A DNA stretch of 64,000 nt, taken from the NCBI GenBank assembly GCA_021801255.1, contig JAJYYH010000063.1, positions 1 through 64,000 of the forward strand, read 5' to 3'. This DNA is from Pseudomonadota bacterium. Lineage in GTDB: Bacteria > Pseudomonadota > Alphaproteobacteria > Acetobacterales > Acetobacteraceae. This document shows positions 16,770-24,843 of the stretch, piece after piece. The translations under genes and the position numbers were made by a program. Position 1 is the stretch's first letter. The number at the start of each line of letters is the position of its first letter. The notes under the pieces are model-generated. The model was given only the letters and a program-made list of their open reading frames with translations. It made no database searches and was not told the origin of the DNA.

Positions 16770-18693
16770 CGCCCTGTTCGATCTTCTTCCCGATGACCGC
16801 CTCGATGCGGCGATCGCCGCGGCGGGGCGCGCGCTTGCGCGAACGCAAAGGCCGGATGGGCATTTCGTCTATGAGCTGGAGGCGGACGCGACGATTCCGG
16901 CGGAATATGTTCTGCTGGAGCACTATCTCGACCGCATCGAGCCGGAACTCGAGCGCAAGATCGGCAATTATCTGCGGGAAACCCAGGGCACGCATGGCGG
17001 CTGGCCGCTGTTCCATGACGGCAAGCTCGATCTCTCGGCCAGCGTGAAAGCCTATTTCGCCCTCAAGGCGATCGGCGATGACCCAGAGGCGCCGCATATG
17101 CGGCGCGCCCGCGCGGCTATTCTTGCCGCTGGCGGCGCCGAGCGCGCCAATGTCTTCACCCGCATCCTGCTCGCCCTGTTCGGCGAGGTGCCGTGGCGCG
17201 CCGTGCCGGTGATGCCGCTGGAGTTGATGATCGCGCCTCGCTGGTTCCCGATCAATCTCTGGCGCGTTTCCTACTGGTCGCGCACGGTGATGGTGCCGCT
17301 TCTGGTGCTGATGGCGAAGAAGCCGCGCGCGCGCAATCCGCGCGGCATCACCATCGCCGAATTGTTCCGTACCCCGCCTGGCGAAATTCGCGACTGGATC
17401 CGCGGCCCCTATCGCTCGAATTGGGGACGGTTCTTCAAGGGGCTGGATACGGTGTTGCGCGTGCTCGACCCGCTCGTTCCGGCGCGCGTGCGTGCGGTTT
17501 CGCTCAGACGTGCCGTTGCCTTCGTACGCGCGCGGCTGAACGGCGAGGATGGATTGGGCGCGATCTATCCGGCGATGGCCAATAGCGTGATGATGTTCGA
17601 TGTGCTGGGCTACCAACCCGATCATCCAGAGGCCGCGATCGCCTGGGCGGCGGTGCGCAAATTGTTGGTGATCGAGAACGACCTGGCCTATTGCCAGCCT
17701 TGCGTCTCTCCGGTCTGGGATACCGCTTTGGCCGGCCACGCTCTCGCCGAAGCGGAAGGCAATGCCGCGCCCCCGGTTGCCGCCGCCTGCGCCTGGCTGG
17801 GCCCGCTCCAGATCACCGATGTCGTGGGCGATTGGGCGGCGGCACGCCCGGCCGTGGCACCGGGTGGCTGGGCTTTTCAATACGCCAACCCCTACTACCC
17901 GGATGTCGATGACACGGCGGTGGTGGGGATGCTGCTGCACCGCGCCGGCGATCCCGCGTTTGCCCCGGCGATCGCGCGGGCGCGGGCGTGGATCATCGGG
18001 TTGCAATGCCGGGGCGGCGGCTGGGGGGCGTTCGACGCCGATAACGATCACCAGTTCCTCAACCACATCCCGTTCGCCGATCACGGCGCGCTGCTCGACC
18101 CGCCGACCGCCGATGTCACCGCGCGTTGCGTTTCCTTTCTCGCCCAGATCGGCATGGCGGCCGACGATCCGGTGCTCGCCCGCGCCGTTGCCTGGCTGCG
18201 CGCCGAGCAGGAGCGCGATGGCAGTTGGTTCGGCCGCTGGGGAACCAATTACATCTACGGCACCTGGTCGGTGCTGTGCGCGCTGAACGCCATCGGGCTT
18301 GCCCATGACGACCCGGCGATCAGCCGCGCGGTCGCGTTTTTACGCGCCACCCAGCGTGACGATGGCGGTTGGGGCGAGGACGCCGAAACCTATGCCGGGG
18401 CGCCGCCGGGGCGCTACAAGGAGAGCACGCCGTCGCATACCGCCTGGGCGGTGCTCGGGCTGATGGCCGCCGGCGAGGTCGCCGATCCGGCGGTTGCGCG
18501 CGGTATCCGCTGGCTTGCCGAGGCCGCGGGGCGGGATGGCGAATGGCAGGAAAAACCCTATAACGCCGTCGGTTTTCCGCGCGTCTTTTATTTGCGCTAT
18601 CATGGCTACAAACAATATTTCCCGCTCCTCGCGCTTGCCCGTTTTCGCGCGCTCCGGCGGGGTAACACGCGCCGTGTCGCCTTCGGATTCTGA
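16756..18693 (+). CDS. shc: Squalene-hopene cyclase
   Basis: Membrane-associated class II triterpene cyclase converting squalene to hopene and diplopterol. The 645-aa protein has the protonating DxDD motif (PDVDDTA, Asp around residue 383) and several QW repeats, for example QGTHGGWPLF, QCRGGGWGAFD, QERDGSWFGRWG and QRDDGGWGED. N-terminal squalene-cyclase domain is about 10-310, C-terminal about 320-635. I start at the ATG inside the hpnE end (MPHDSALFDLLPDD); the track ORF adds 76 out-of-frame residues. Also called hpnF. Length is normal. Confidence 0.96.
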   Translation: MPHDSALFDLLPDDRLDAAIAAAGRALARTQRPDGHFVYELEADATIPAEYVLLEHYLDRIEPELERKIGNYLRETQGTHGGWPLFHDGKLDLSASVKAYFALKAIGDDPEAPHMRRARAAILAAGGAERANVFTRILLALFGEVPWRAVPVMPLELMIAPRWFPINLWRVSYWSRTVMVPLLVLMAKKPRARNPRGITIAELFRTPPGEIRDWIRGPYRSNWGRFFKGLDTVLRVLDPLVPARVRAVSLRRAVAFVRARLNGEDGLGAIYPAMANSVMMFDVLGYQPDHPEAAIAWAAVRKLLVIENDLAYCQPCVSPVWDTALAGHALAEAEGNAAPPVAAACAWLGPLQITDVVGDWAAARPAVAPGGWAFQYANPYYPDVDDTAVVGMLLHRAGDPAFAPAIARARAWIIGLQCRGGGWGAFDADNDHQFLNHIPFADHGALLDPPTADVTARCVSFLAQIGMAADDPVLARAVAWLRAEQERDGSWFGRWGTNYIYGTWSVLCALNAIGLAHDDPAISRAVAFLRATQRDDGGWGEDAETYAGAPPGRYKESTPSHTAWAVLGLMAAGEVADPAVARGIRWLAEAAGRDGEWQEKPYNAVGFPRVFYLRYHGYKQYFPLLALARFRALRRGNTRRVAFGF

Positions 18694-19354
18694 TTTTTCC
18701 TTCACATCCCCCGTTTTCATCGTCGGGCTCCAAGCCGAGGCGCGGCTGGTGCGCGCGTTCGGGCTGGTTGGGATCGGCGTTCACGCGGCTGCCGAAATGG
18801 CCGCGCGCGGCGCTCCGGCGCTGATCAGCTGCGGGCTTGCCGGCGGCCTCGATCCGGCGCTTTCGCCCGGCGCGATCATCATTCCGCGCGTCGTGCTGAG
18901 CGCCGAGGGGGAACGCTTTGCGGCCGATCCGCGCCTGATCTCCGGGCTGGGCGGGGCGACCGCAGAGGCCCTGCTCGATGTGCCGCGCGTCATTGCGCGG
19001 GCAGCGGAGAAGGCGCGGCTGTTCGCCGCAACGAAAGCCGCGGCGCTCGATATGGAAAGCGGGGCCGTCGCGCGTGCCGCGCGGGCGCGAGGGATCCCTT
19101 TTGCGGTGCTGCGCGCGGTCTGCGATCCCGCCATGCGTGACCTGCCACCGGCTGCCCTGATGGCGCTTGATCAGCGCGGCGCGATTGGATTGGCCCGTGT
19201 GCTCGCCTCCCTCCTCGCCCAACCGCGGCAGATTGCGGGCCTGCTGGTGCTGGCCCGCGATGCCGCTGCGGCGCGCAGCGCACTCCGCCAGGCACTGGCG
19301 GGGCTCAGCTTTCCCGGCTTTCCCGGCCATAAAGCAGCAGCAGCACGAGGATGA
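18674..19354 (+). CDS. hpnG: Hopanoid-associated nucleosidase HpnG
   Basis: Phosphorylase/nucleosidase family protein proposed to release adenine from adenosylhopane to give ribosylhopane. The 226-aa protein has FIVGLQAEARLVR, SCGLAGGLDPALSPG and ALDMESGAVARAA, the family's glycine-rich and base-binding regions. The GTG start overlaps the shc end by 20 nt; an in-frame ATG further upstream would give a 92-nt overlap and an unconserved N-terminus. HpnH, which makes its substrate, is not in the window. Its last 50 nt overlap the end of a convergent permease gene. Confidence 0.87.
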   Translation: MSPSDSDFSFTSPVFIVGLQAEARLVRAFGLVGIGVHAAAEMAARGAPALISCGLAGGLDPALSPGAIIIPRVVLSAEGERFAADPRLISGLGGATAEALLDVPRVIARAAEKARLFAATKAAALDMESGAVARAARARGIPFAVLRAVCDPAMRDLPPAALMALDQRGAIGLARVLASLLAQPRQIAGLLVLARDAAAARSALRQALAGLSFPGFPGHKAAAARG

Positions 19355-20267
19355 TGACGCCATAGATGATGCTGCGACCATATTCCGCCATGTTCATCGC
19401 GAGCAGCACGCTGATCAGCGCGACGAGACAGATGGCGCCGGCGACCGAGCCGAGATAGTGCCCGCGCCCGCCGAGGATCGAGGCGCCGCCGATCACCACG
19501 GCCGCGATCGACTGGAACAGGAACGGCTCGCCCATGCCGAGCGAGGCCTGGCCGCCGAAACCCACCAGCATGATCCCGGCCAGGGCTGCGGCGAGGCCGG
19601 AGAGCGCATAGAGCCCGATGATGGTGGCGCGCACGCGCAGCCCCGCGAGTTCGCTGGCGCGCAGATTGGTGCCGATCGCATAGGTCGCGCGGCCAAACAC
19701 GGTGGCGCCGAGAATGAACGAGACGATCGCGATCACCGCCAGCCAGAGCCACAACGCGGTCGGCAGGAACAGGAAAACGCCATGCGCCAGCGCCTGGATC
19801 GCGGGCGGGGCGTAGGAGGCGCAAGAAGCGCAGGTCATGCCGCCGCTCAAACCCAAAGTGAGCCCCTCCATGATGCCGTTCATGGCGAGCGTCATCACCA
19901 CCGCAGGCACGCCGAGAAAGGCGATGCCCAACCCGTTCACCGCGCCGACCGCGGCCCCCATGCCGAGCGTGAGGAGAAGCGCCGAGAAGGCCCGCGCATC
20001 GCTGCCGCCCGAGCTGGTGGCGAGGAGAATCGCCGCTGCGTTCAGCACCCAGGGGACGGAGAGATCAATACCGCCGATCAGAATGACGAAAGTTTGCCCG
20101 GCGGCAACGAGACCGACGAACACCGCGACGGTGAGAACCGCCAGAATGCTGTCGGGCCGGACGAAGCCCGGGCGCACCACGGCGCCGAGCGCGAACAACA
20201 GCACCGCCGCCGCGAAAGCATAAAGCGCGCGCCGCCATGTCTCATCGAGGCTGCCAGCCCCCCTCAT
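19305..20267 (-). CDS. Sugar ABC transporter permease (RbsC-like), second permease
   Basis: Inner-membrane subunit of a CUT2 (ribose/xylose type) importer. The 320-aa protein has eight or nine hydrophobic segments and the family stretches GQTFVILIGGIDLSV, GVPAVVMTLAMNGI and AAVVIGGASILGGRG. It is the last gene of a four-gene minus-strand operon, with its start overlapping the previous permease by ATGA. Two distinct permeases suggest a heterodimeric channel. Its 3' end overlaps hpnG convergently. Confidence 0.9.
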   Translation of the reverse strand: MRGAGSLDETWRRALYAFAAAVLLFALGAVVRPGFVRPDSILAVLTVAVFVGLVAAGQTFVILIGGIDLSVPWVLNAAAILLATSSGGSDARAFSALLLTLGMGAAVGAVNGLGIAFLGVPAVVMTLAMNGIMEGLTLGLSGGMTCASCASYAPPAIQALAHGVFLFLPTALWLWLAVIAIVSFILGATVFGRATYAIGTNLRASELAGLRVRATIIGLYALSGLAAALAGIMLVGFGGQASLGMGEPFLFQSIAAVVIGGASILGGRGHYLGSVAGAICLVALISVLLAMNMAEYGRSIIYGVIILVLLLLYGRESRES

Positions 20268-21250
20268 CGCCGCTTCCGCACGAAGCGGCCCAAGCCTTCG
20301 GCGAGCACCACCGCGATCACCAGGAACGCGCCCTCGTAGAAGGATTGGTAGAGCGGATCGATATGGGCGAAGAACAGGATGTTGACGATCATGGTGGTGA
20401 CGAACGCCCCGAGCATGGCGCCGATCGCCGAGCCGCGTCCGCCGAACAGGCTGACGCCGCCCAACACCACGGCGACGATCGAGGTGAGGGTGTAGCCGTT
20501 GCCGGTGGTGGCATCGCCGGCGGTCGCGGTGGCGACGAGGAACAGCCCGGCGGCGGCGGCGAAAAACCCGCTCAGCGTATAGGCGAGCAGCTTGGCGCGC
20601 AGCGGGTTGATGCCGTTCGCCGCAGCCGCGCCCTCGTCATTGCCAATGGCGATGATCGCGATGCCGGCCTGGCTGCGTCGGAACGCTGTCCAGAACAGGC
20701 CGAGCAAAACCACATAGAGCAGGGCGGCGGGGACGGAGGGATTGGTCAAAAGCGCCGTGTAGCCCTCTGGAACCGCGCCTCCCGGCTGCGGCAGAATGCG
20801 GATCGCCAGCCCCTGATAGATCGAGAGCGTGGCAAGCGTCACGAGGATCGGCTGCAAGCGCCCATAGGCGACGAGGATGCCATTCACCAGGCCGAGCCCG
20901 GCTCCGGCAAGGAGAATGAACGCCGAGGCCAGCGCCATCCGCGCGGGCGTCGCGCCGAGCGAGATCGCGCCGAGCGCATTGGCGAGATCGACGACGCCGC
21001 CAACCGAAAGATCAAGCCCGCGCGTCAGCACCACCAGCGTCTGGGCCATCGCGGCCAGAACCAGGGGCATGGTATTATTGACCGTCGAGGTGAGTTCGAA
21101 CCCGCCGGGAAGGCGTCCCTCGGTCAGGCCATAGATCAGGCCATAGAGAAAAATCGAGAACACGAGAAGAAAAATCACCAGCACCAGCCCGATATTCCGG
21201 GCAATCGCGTGGGCGAGCAGGGAGCGGCGCGCGGCGCGCGGCGGCATCAA
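20264..21250 (-). CDS. Sugar ABC transporter permease (RbsC-like), first permease
   Basis: Inner-membrane subunit paired with the neighbouring permease. The 328-aa protein shows ARNIGLVLVIFLLVFSIFL as first helix, TLVVLTRGLDLSVGGVVDLAN, QPILVTLATLSIYQGLAIR and IVAVVLGGVSLFGGRGS, matching BPD_transp_2 permeases. It overlaps the ATPase gene by 4 nt and the next permease by 4 nt. Substrate cannot be read from the sequence. Confidence 0.9.
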   Translation of the reverse strand: MMPPRAARRSLLAHAIARNIGLVLVIFLLVFSIFLYGLIYGLTEGRLPGGFELTSTVNNTMPLVLAAMAQTLVVLTRGLDLSVGGVVDLANALGAISLGATPARMALASAFILLAGAGLGLVNGILVAYGRLQPILVTLATLSIYQGLAIRILPQPGGAVPEGYTALLTNPSVPAALLYVVLLGLFWTAFRRSQAGIAIIAIGNDEGAAAANGINPLRAKLLAYTLSGFFAAAAGLFLVATATAGDATTGNGYTLTSIVAVVLGGVSLFGGRGSAIGAMLGAFVTTMIVNILFFAHIDPLYQSFYEGAFLVIAVVLAEGLGRFVRKRR

Positions 21251-22752
21251 GCGGCAAGCCGCTCGCGCATCGCGGCGGCGACGATCTGCTCGGCGGTGAG
21301 GTCCAGTGCGGGGAGTTCGGCAGCGATCCGTCCCTCGCGCAGCACCAGGACGCGATGGGCGAGATGGGCCAGCTCCAGGGCGTCGGAGGAATAGAACAAG
21401 ATCGCGCTCCCCGATCGCGCAAGCTCCATCATCAGCTCATAGATTTCATGCTTGGTCGCGACATCGACGCCGCGGGTGACATCGTAGAAAAGCAGGATCG
21501 GGCAATCGGCGAGCAGCCAGCGCCCGAGCAGCACTTTTTGCTGATTGCCGCCGGAAAGCGTGCCCACCGGAATGGCCGCATTCGGTGCGCGTACGGCGAG
21601 CCGCGCCATCAGCCGCGCCGCTTGCGCCCGTTCGGCGGCGCGGCCGATGACACCAAACCGGCTGAGTCGGTCGAGTACCGCGAGCGTCAGATTATCGCGC
21701 ACCGAAAGTGGCAGGAGCAGCCCCTCGGTCTTGCGGTCTTCGGGCACGAGGGCGATGCCATTGCGGATCGCCCCGCGCGGCGAGCGCAGCCGGACCTCGC
21801 GCCCGCGCAGCAGAATTCGTCCCGCATGCGGGCGCTCGGCGCCGAACAGCATGAGGAAAAGCTCGCGATGGCCATGCCCCGCGAGTCCGCCGACGCCGAG
21901 GATTTCCCCCTGATGGAGCGTGAAGGAAACCCCCGCGAGGCGGCCGCCGGCGAGATCCGCGACGCTCAGCATCGCGTCCGCCCGTGCCGATGGCGCCGCG
22001 GGCAGCGGCGGGTAGAAGGTTTCCACACGCTGGCCGGTCATCAGCGTGACCGCTTCCTCCTCGGCAAGCGTCGTGAAACTTCCAACATCGCGCCCGCCGC
22101 GAAAGACCGTGATGCGATCGGCGATAGTCTCGACTTCGTGCCAGCGGTGCGAGGTAAAAACGATGGTCGTGCCGGTGGCGCGCAGGCGGCGGATTTGCGC
22201 GAACAGCCACGCGGTTTCGCGCTCCATCAAGGCCGAGGTCGGCTCGTCGAGCAGCAGGATGCGCGGTTCGTGCGAGAGCGCGCGGACGATCTCGATCACC
22301 TGGCGCGCGGCGAGCGGCAGATCCTCGATCAGCGCGCGCGGATCGATCTCGGTGATGCCGAATTTTTCGAGCACCCTTCCGGCGGCGGCAACGAGGCGGC
22401 GCGGGCTGGTAAGGCCCAAGGCGTTGCGTGGCTCGCGCCGGAGCAGCAGATTCTCCGCGACACTCATCCAGGGCAGGAGCGTGAGTTCCTGGAACACCGT
22501 CCAGCACCCCAGAAGATGCGCGTCATTCGGCCCGCCATGGACAACCTTGGCGCCATCAATGCGGATCGTGCCTGAATCGGGGCGCACACGACCGCCGAGA
22601 ACCTTGATCAGCGTCGATTTGCCGGCGCCGTTTTCGCCGACGAGCGCGTGTACTTCGCCGGGCAGGGCGCTGAAGGAGGCGTTGTCCAGCGCCTGCACCC
22701 CGCCATAAGCCTTGCTCGCGGTGATCGCCTCAAGGCTCGGCGCAGCGCTCAT
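21247..22752 (-). CDS. Sugar ABC transporter ATP-binding protein (RbsA-like)
   Basis: Cytoplasmic ATPase with two fused nucleotide-binding domains, 501 aa. The first domain has a full Walker A (GENGAGKSTL, near residue 40) and LLLDEPTSALM. The second lacks a proper Walker A (GLAGHGHRELFL) but has a signature LSGGNQQKVLLG, and its Walker B ends FYDVTRGVD, with Val where the catalytic Glu would be. A degenerate second site is common in CUT2 ATPases, so activity probably rests on the first site. ATGA overlap with both neighbours. Confidence 0.92.
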   Translation of the reverse strand: MSAAPSLEAITASKAYGGVQALDNASFSALPGEVHALVGENGAGKSTLIKVLGGRVRPDSGTIRIDGAKVVHGGPNDAHLLGCWTVFQELTLLPWMSVAENLLLRREPRNALGLTSPRRLVAAAGRVLEKFGITEIDPRALIEDLPLAARQVIEIVRALSHEPRILLLDEPTSALMERETAWLFAQIRRLRATGTTIVFTSHRWHEVETIADRITVFRGGRDVGSFTTLAEEEAVTLMTGQRVETFYPPLPAAPSARADAMLSVADLAGGRLAGVSFTLHQGEILGVGGLAGHGHRELFLMLFGAERPHAGRILLRGREVRLRSPRGAIRNGIALVPEDRKTEGLLLPLSVRDNLTLAVLDRLSRFGVIGRAAERAQAARLMARLAVRAPNAAIPVGTLSGGNQQKVLLGRWLLADCPILLFYDVTRGVDVATKHEIYELMMELARSGSAILFYSSDALELAHLAHRVLVLREGRIAAELPALDLTAEQIVAAAMRERLAA

Positions 22753-23828
22753 GCGCTCGGCAGATCGACGTCGAGCCGCCCCGCGCAGGCTTTACCGTCG
22801 AGCGCGGCATCGACGCAGATTTTCACCGTGGCATGCGGGCCGGCATCGGTGAAATCGGCGAAGAAACTGTCGGGGAGATCGGGAAACACGGTCTCGCCGA
22901 CTTTCACCGTCTCGCTGGTGACATAGGGGAAGGGGATAGTGATGTTTTTCTTCGGGTAATCGCCCTTGAGCGCCCGGCGTGCGAGTTCCAGCGAAATCAC
23001 CGAGAGGAACGGCGGCTGGCCGATCGAAATGCCATCGACCTGATGGCCCATGTAGCCGGTGAGGAATTTGCGGAAGCCGTTTTCCGCCTCTCCCGCGGTC
23101 GGCGGCAGCTTGCGCCCGGCGGCGATGAACGCCTTGAGGACGCCATCGGTGCCGCCCTGGCACCAGATGCCGTCGATCGGCGGCAGCGAGGGCAGCGCGG
23201 CGGCGGTGTTGCGCTCGGCGGTCGCGCTGTCCCACATACCCGTATAGCGGCTCACCACCTTGATATCGGGATGCTCCGCCCAGATACTCTCGGCGCCCTT
23301 GTTGCGGTCGAGATCGACATGGGTGCCGGCGACGCCGGTAACCATGATCACATTGCCCTTGCCGCCTATTTTCTTGGCGACGAACTCGGCCCCCATGCGG
23401 CCGAAGGCGAATTGGTCGGTATTGACCTTGAGCGCGCTCGGGGCGGTGACGACGTTGTCGAAAGAGACGACGAGAATGCCGCGATCGGTGGCCTGCTTAA
23501 TGATGCCGTCGAGCCCGGTCGGGGAAGCGGCGTTGAGCACGATCGCGTCCACGCGCTCGGCGATCAGGTTGGAGAATTGCTGCGACTGCTTGGAGACGTC
23601 ATTGCCGGAATTGAACCAACTGCCCTCGATCTCGGCGGCGAAGGGCTCCATCAGCAGCGCCGCCTTGAACAGATTCTCCATCTCGATCCGCCACTTGTTG
23701 CCGATATACGAGTTGGAGAGCGCGATCTTGAGTTTTTTGCCCGCCGCGGCGCGGGCGGAAACCGGCAGCGCGAGTGCGCCCGCGAGGCCAAGACTGAGCA
23801 GGTTACGGCGGTCAAGTTTCGCGGTCAT
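22749..23828 (-). CDS. Periplasmic sugar-binding protein of the RbsABC-type importer
   Basis: Solute-binding protein of the RbsB/Peripla_BP_4 family, 359 aa, which delivers the substrate to the permeases. The N-terminus MTAKLDRRNLLSLGLAGALALP is an export signal with an RR pair resembling a Tat motif. The mature part has IALSNSYIGNKW and later IWCQGGTDGVLKAFIAAG, typical of the fold. I start at the ATG after CAGGGGGAA; the track adds 17 residues. First gene of the operon. With no catabolic gene nearby, the sugar or polyol is unknown. Confidence 0.88.
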   Translation of the reverse strand: MTAKLDRRNLLSLGLAGALALPVSARAAAGKKLKIALSNSYIGNKWRIEMENLFKAALLMEPFAAEIEGSWFNSGNDVSKQSQQFSNLIAERVDAIVLNAASPTGLDGIIKQATDRGILVVSFDNVVTAPSALKVNTDQFAFGRMGAEFVAKKIGGKGNVIMVTGVAGTHVDLDRNKGAESIWAEHPDIKVVSRYTGMWDSATAERNTAAALPSLPPIDGIWCQGGTDGVLKAFIAAGRKLPPTAGEAENGFRKFLTGYMGHQVDGISIGQPPFLSVISLELARRALKGDYPKKNITIPFPYVTSETVKVGETVFPDLPDSFFADFTDAGPHATVKICVDAALDGKACAGRLDVDLPSA

Positions 23829-23889
23829 GTTTCCCCCTGACGGTTTGCGGTCGCGCATGAGTATCGCCGCTGTTTGCAATCTTGCGTTG

Positions 23890-23918
23890 ATCTTGCCCGA
23901 TCATCGGGGGCTTGTCGA
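23890..23918 (-). promoter_or_regulatory. Candidate promoter of the ABC importer operon
   Basis: On the minus strand TCGACA (one mismatch to TTGACA), 17 nt, then CAAGAT (three matches to TATAAT), about 60 nt upstream of the binding-protein start. Spacing and -35 are good; the -10 is weak. Confidence 0.35.
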
Positions 23919-24000
23919 GCCAGCCGGCGTGATCGGCGATGGGATCTGGGGCCAGTGGCCCGAGCGCGTTGCGGGCAACGTGCTCACCTTGCAAATTACA

Positions 24001-24056
24001 GGCGCGATCTCAAGTGGGCGCGATCTCAAGTGCTCAAGTGGGCGCGATCTCAAGTG
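24001..24056. repeat. Three 16-bp direct repeats at the chain-length-factor 3' end
   Basis: GGCGCGATCTCAAGTG occurs at three places (starting 24001, 24017 and 24041) with an extra 8-bp partial unit CTCAAGTG before the third. The unit nearest the gene encodes the last residues of the KS-like protein and the others follow its stop. Confidence 0.9.
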
Positions 24057-24843
24057 CGAGATGACCGTCGAACAGCGGCGCGGTGAGGCGGCGCGTTTCG
24101 CGGCGCGCGAGCGCTTCGAGCAAGGCGAGGCTTTGCGCGGCGGGATTGCCCGCGGTGAGCGCCGCCAAGGCAGACAGTCGCGGCGGGGTGAGCGGCGCCG
24201 GGCGGGGGACGAAGCCGCCCGCGAGGCGCGCCAGCGGAGACGCGGCGCGCAGTGCGGGCGGCGCGAGCAGCAGGGCCAGGGCGAAGGAGAAGTCGGTGCG
24301 CCGGCAGGCGCTGAGCGGGAACGGCATCGGCGCATCGAAGAGGCAGAACAGCACCGGCTCTCCCTCCACCGTGATCTCGGCGAGGGCTTTCAGGAGACCA
24401 TTGGCGAAGCTCGCGTCGTGGGCGGCGAGCGAGTCCGCGGGCGCGCGGCTGGCATGCGCGATGCTCCAGTAGCCAGCGGCCTCGTTATGCACGGAATTGT
24501 GAAAGAGGGTGGGCGAAATCGCCTGATCCGCCGCCCGCGGTTCGGCGAGCGTCGCGAGCAGGCTGTTGACCAGCGCTCCCTCGCCGCTGGAACTCACGAA
24601 AACGGCGCGTAGCGTGGCCGGCGCGATGCCGCTTCCGGCCAGTGCCTCCTCGGCCACGGTGAGGGCGAGGCGGGCCGCGGGACCGGCGCGCCGGCGCTCA
24701 TTGGCAGGCAGTATGGCAGGGGGTGGCGGATCGGTGGGGCATGGCACGAAGGACGCCGCCTCGGTGAGCACGGCACATCCCTGGGCCCATCCCTCCAGCC
24801 CTGGCCCCCAGAGCCCGACGCCCCAGATATCCGCGCGCATCAT
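24034..24843 (-). CDS. Beta-ketoacyl synthase-like chain length factor
   Basis: A 269-aa protein of the N-terminal ketoacyl-synthase-like family (PF13723 type) that pairs with a KS to set polyketide chain length in aryl polyene-like systems. It begins MRADIWGVGLWGPG, has VFVSSSGEGALVNSLL and SPTLFHNSVHNEAAGYWSI, and shows no Cys-His-His catalytic triad, so it is probably not a condensing enzyme itself. The start overlaps the KS stop by ATGA; the track start lies out of frame inside the KS gene. The 3' end is altered by 16-bp repeats. Function inferred from pairing and fold. Confidence 0.75.
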   Translation of the reverse strand: MMRADIWGVGLWGPGLEGWAQGCAVLTEAASFVPCPTDPPPPAILPANERRRAGPAARLALTVAEEALAGSGIAPATLRAVFVSSSGEGALVNSLLATLAEPRAADQAISPTLFHNSVHNEAAGYWSIAHASRAPADSLAAHDASFANGLLKALAEITVEGEPVLFCLFDAPMPFPLSACRRTDFSFALALLLAPPALRAASPLARLAGGFVPRPAPLTPPRLSALAALTAGNPAAQSLALLEALARRETRRLTAPLFDGHLALEIAPT

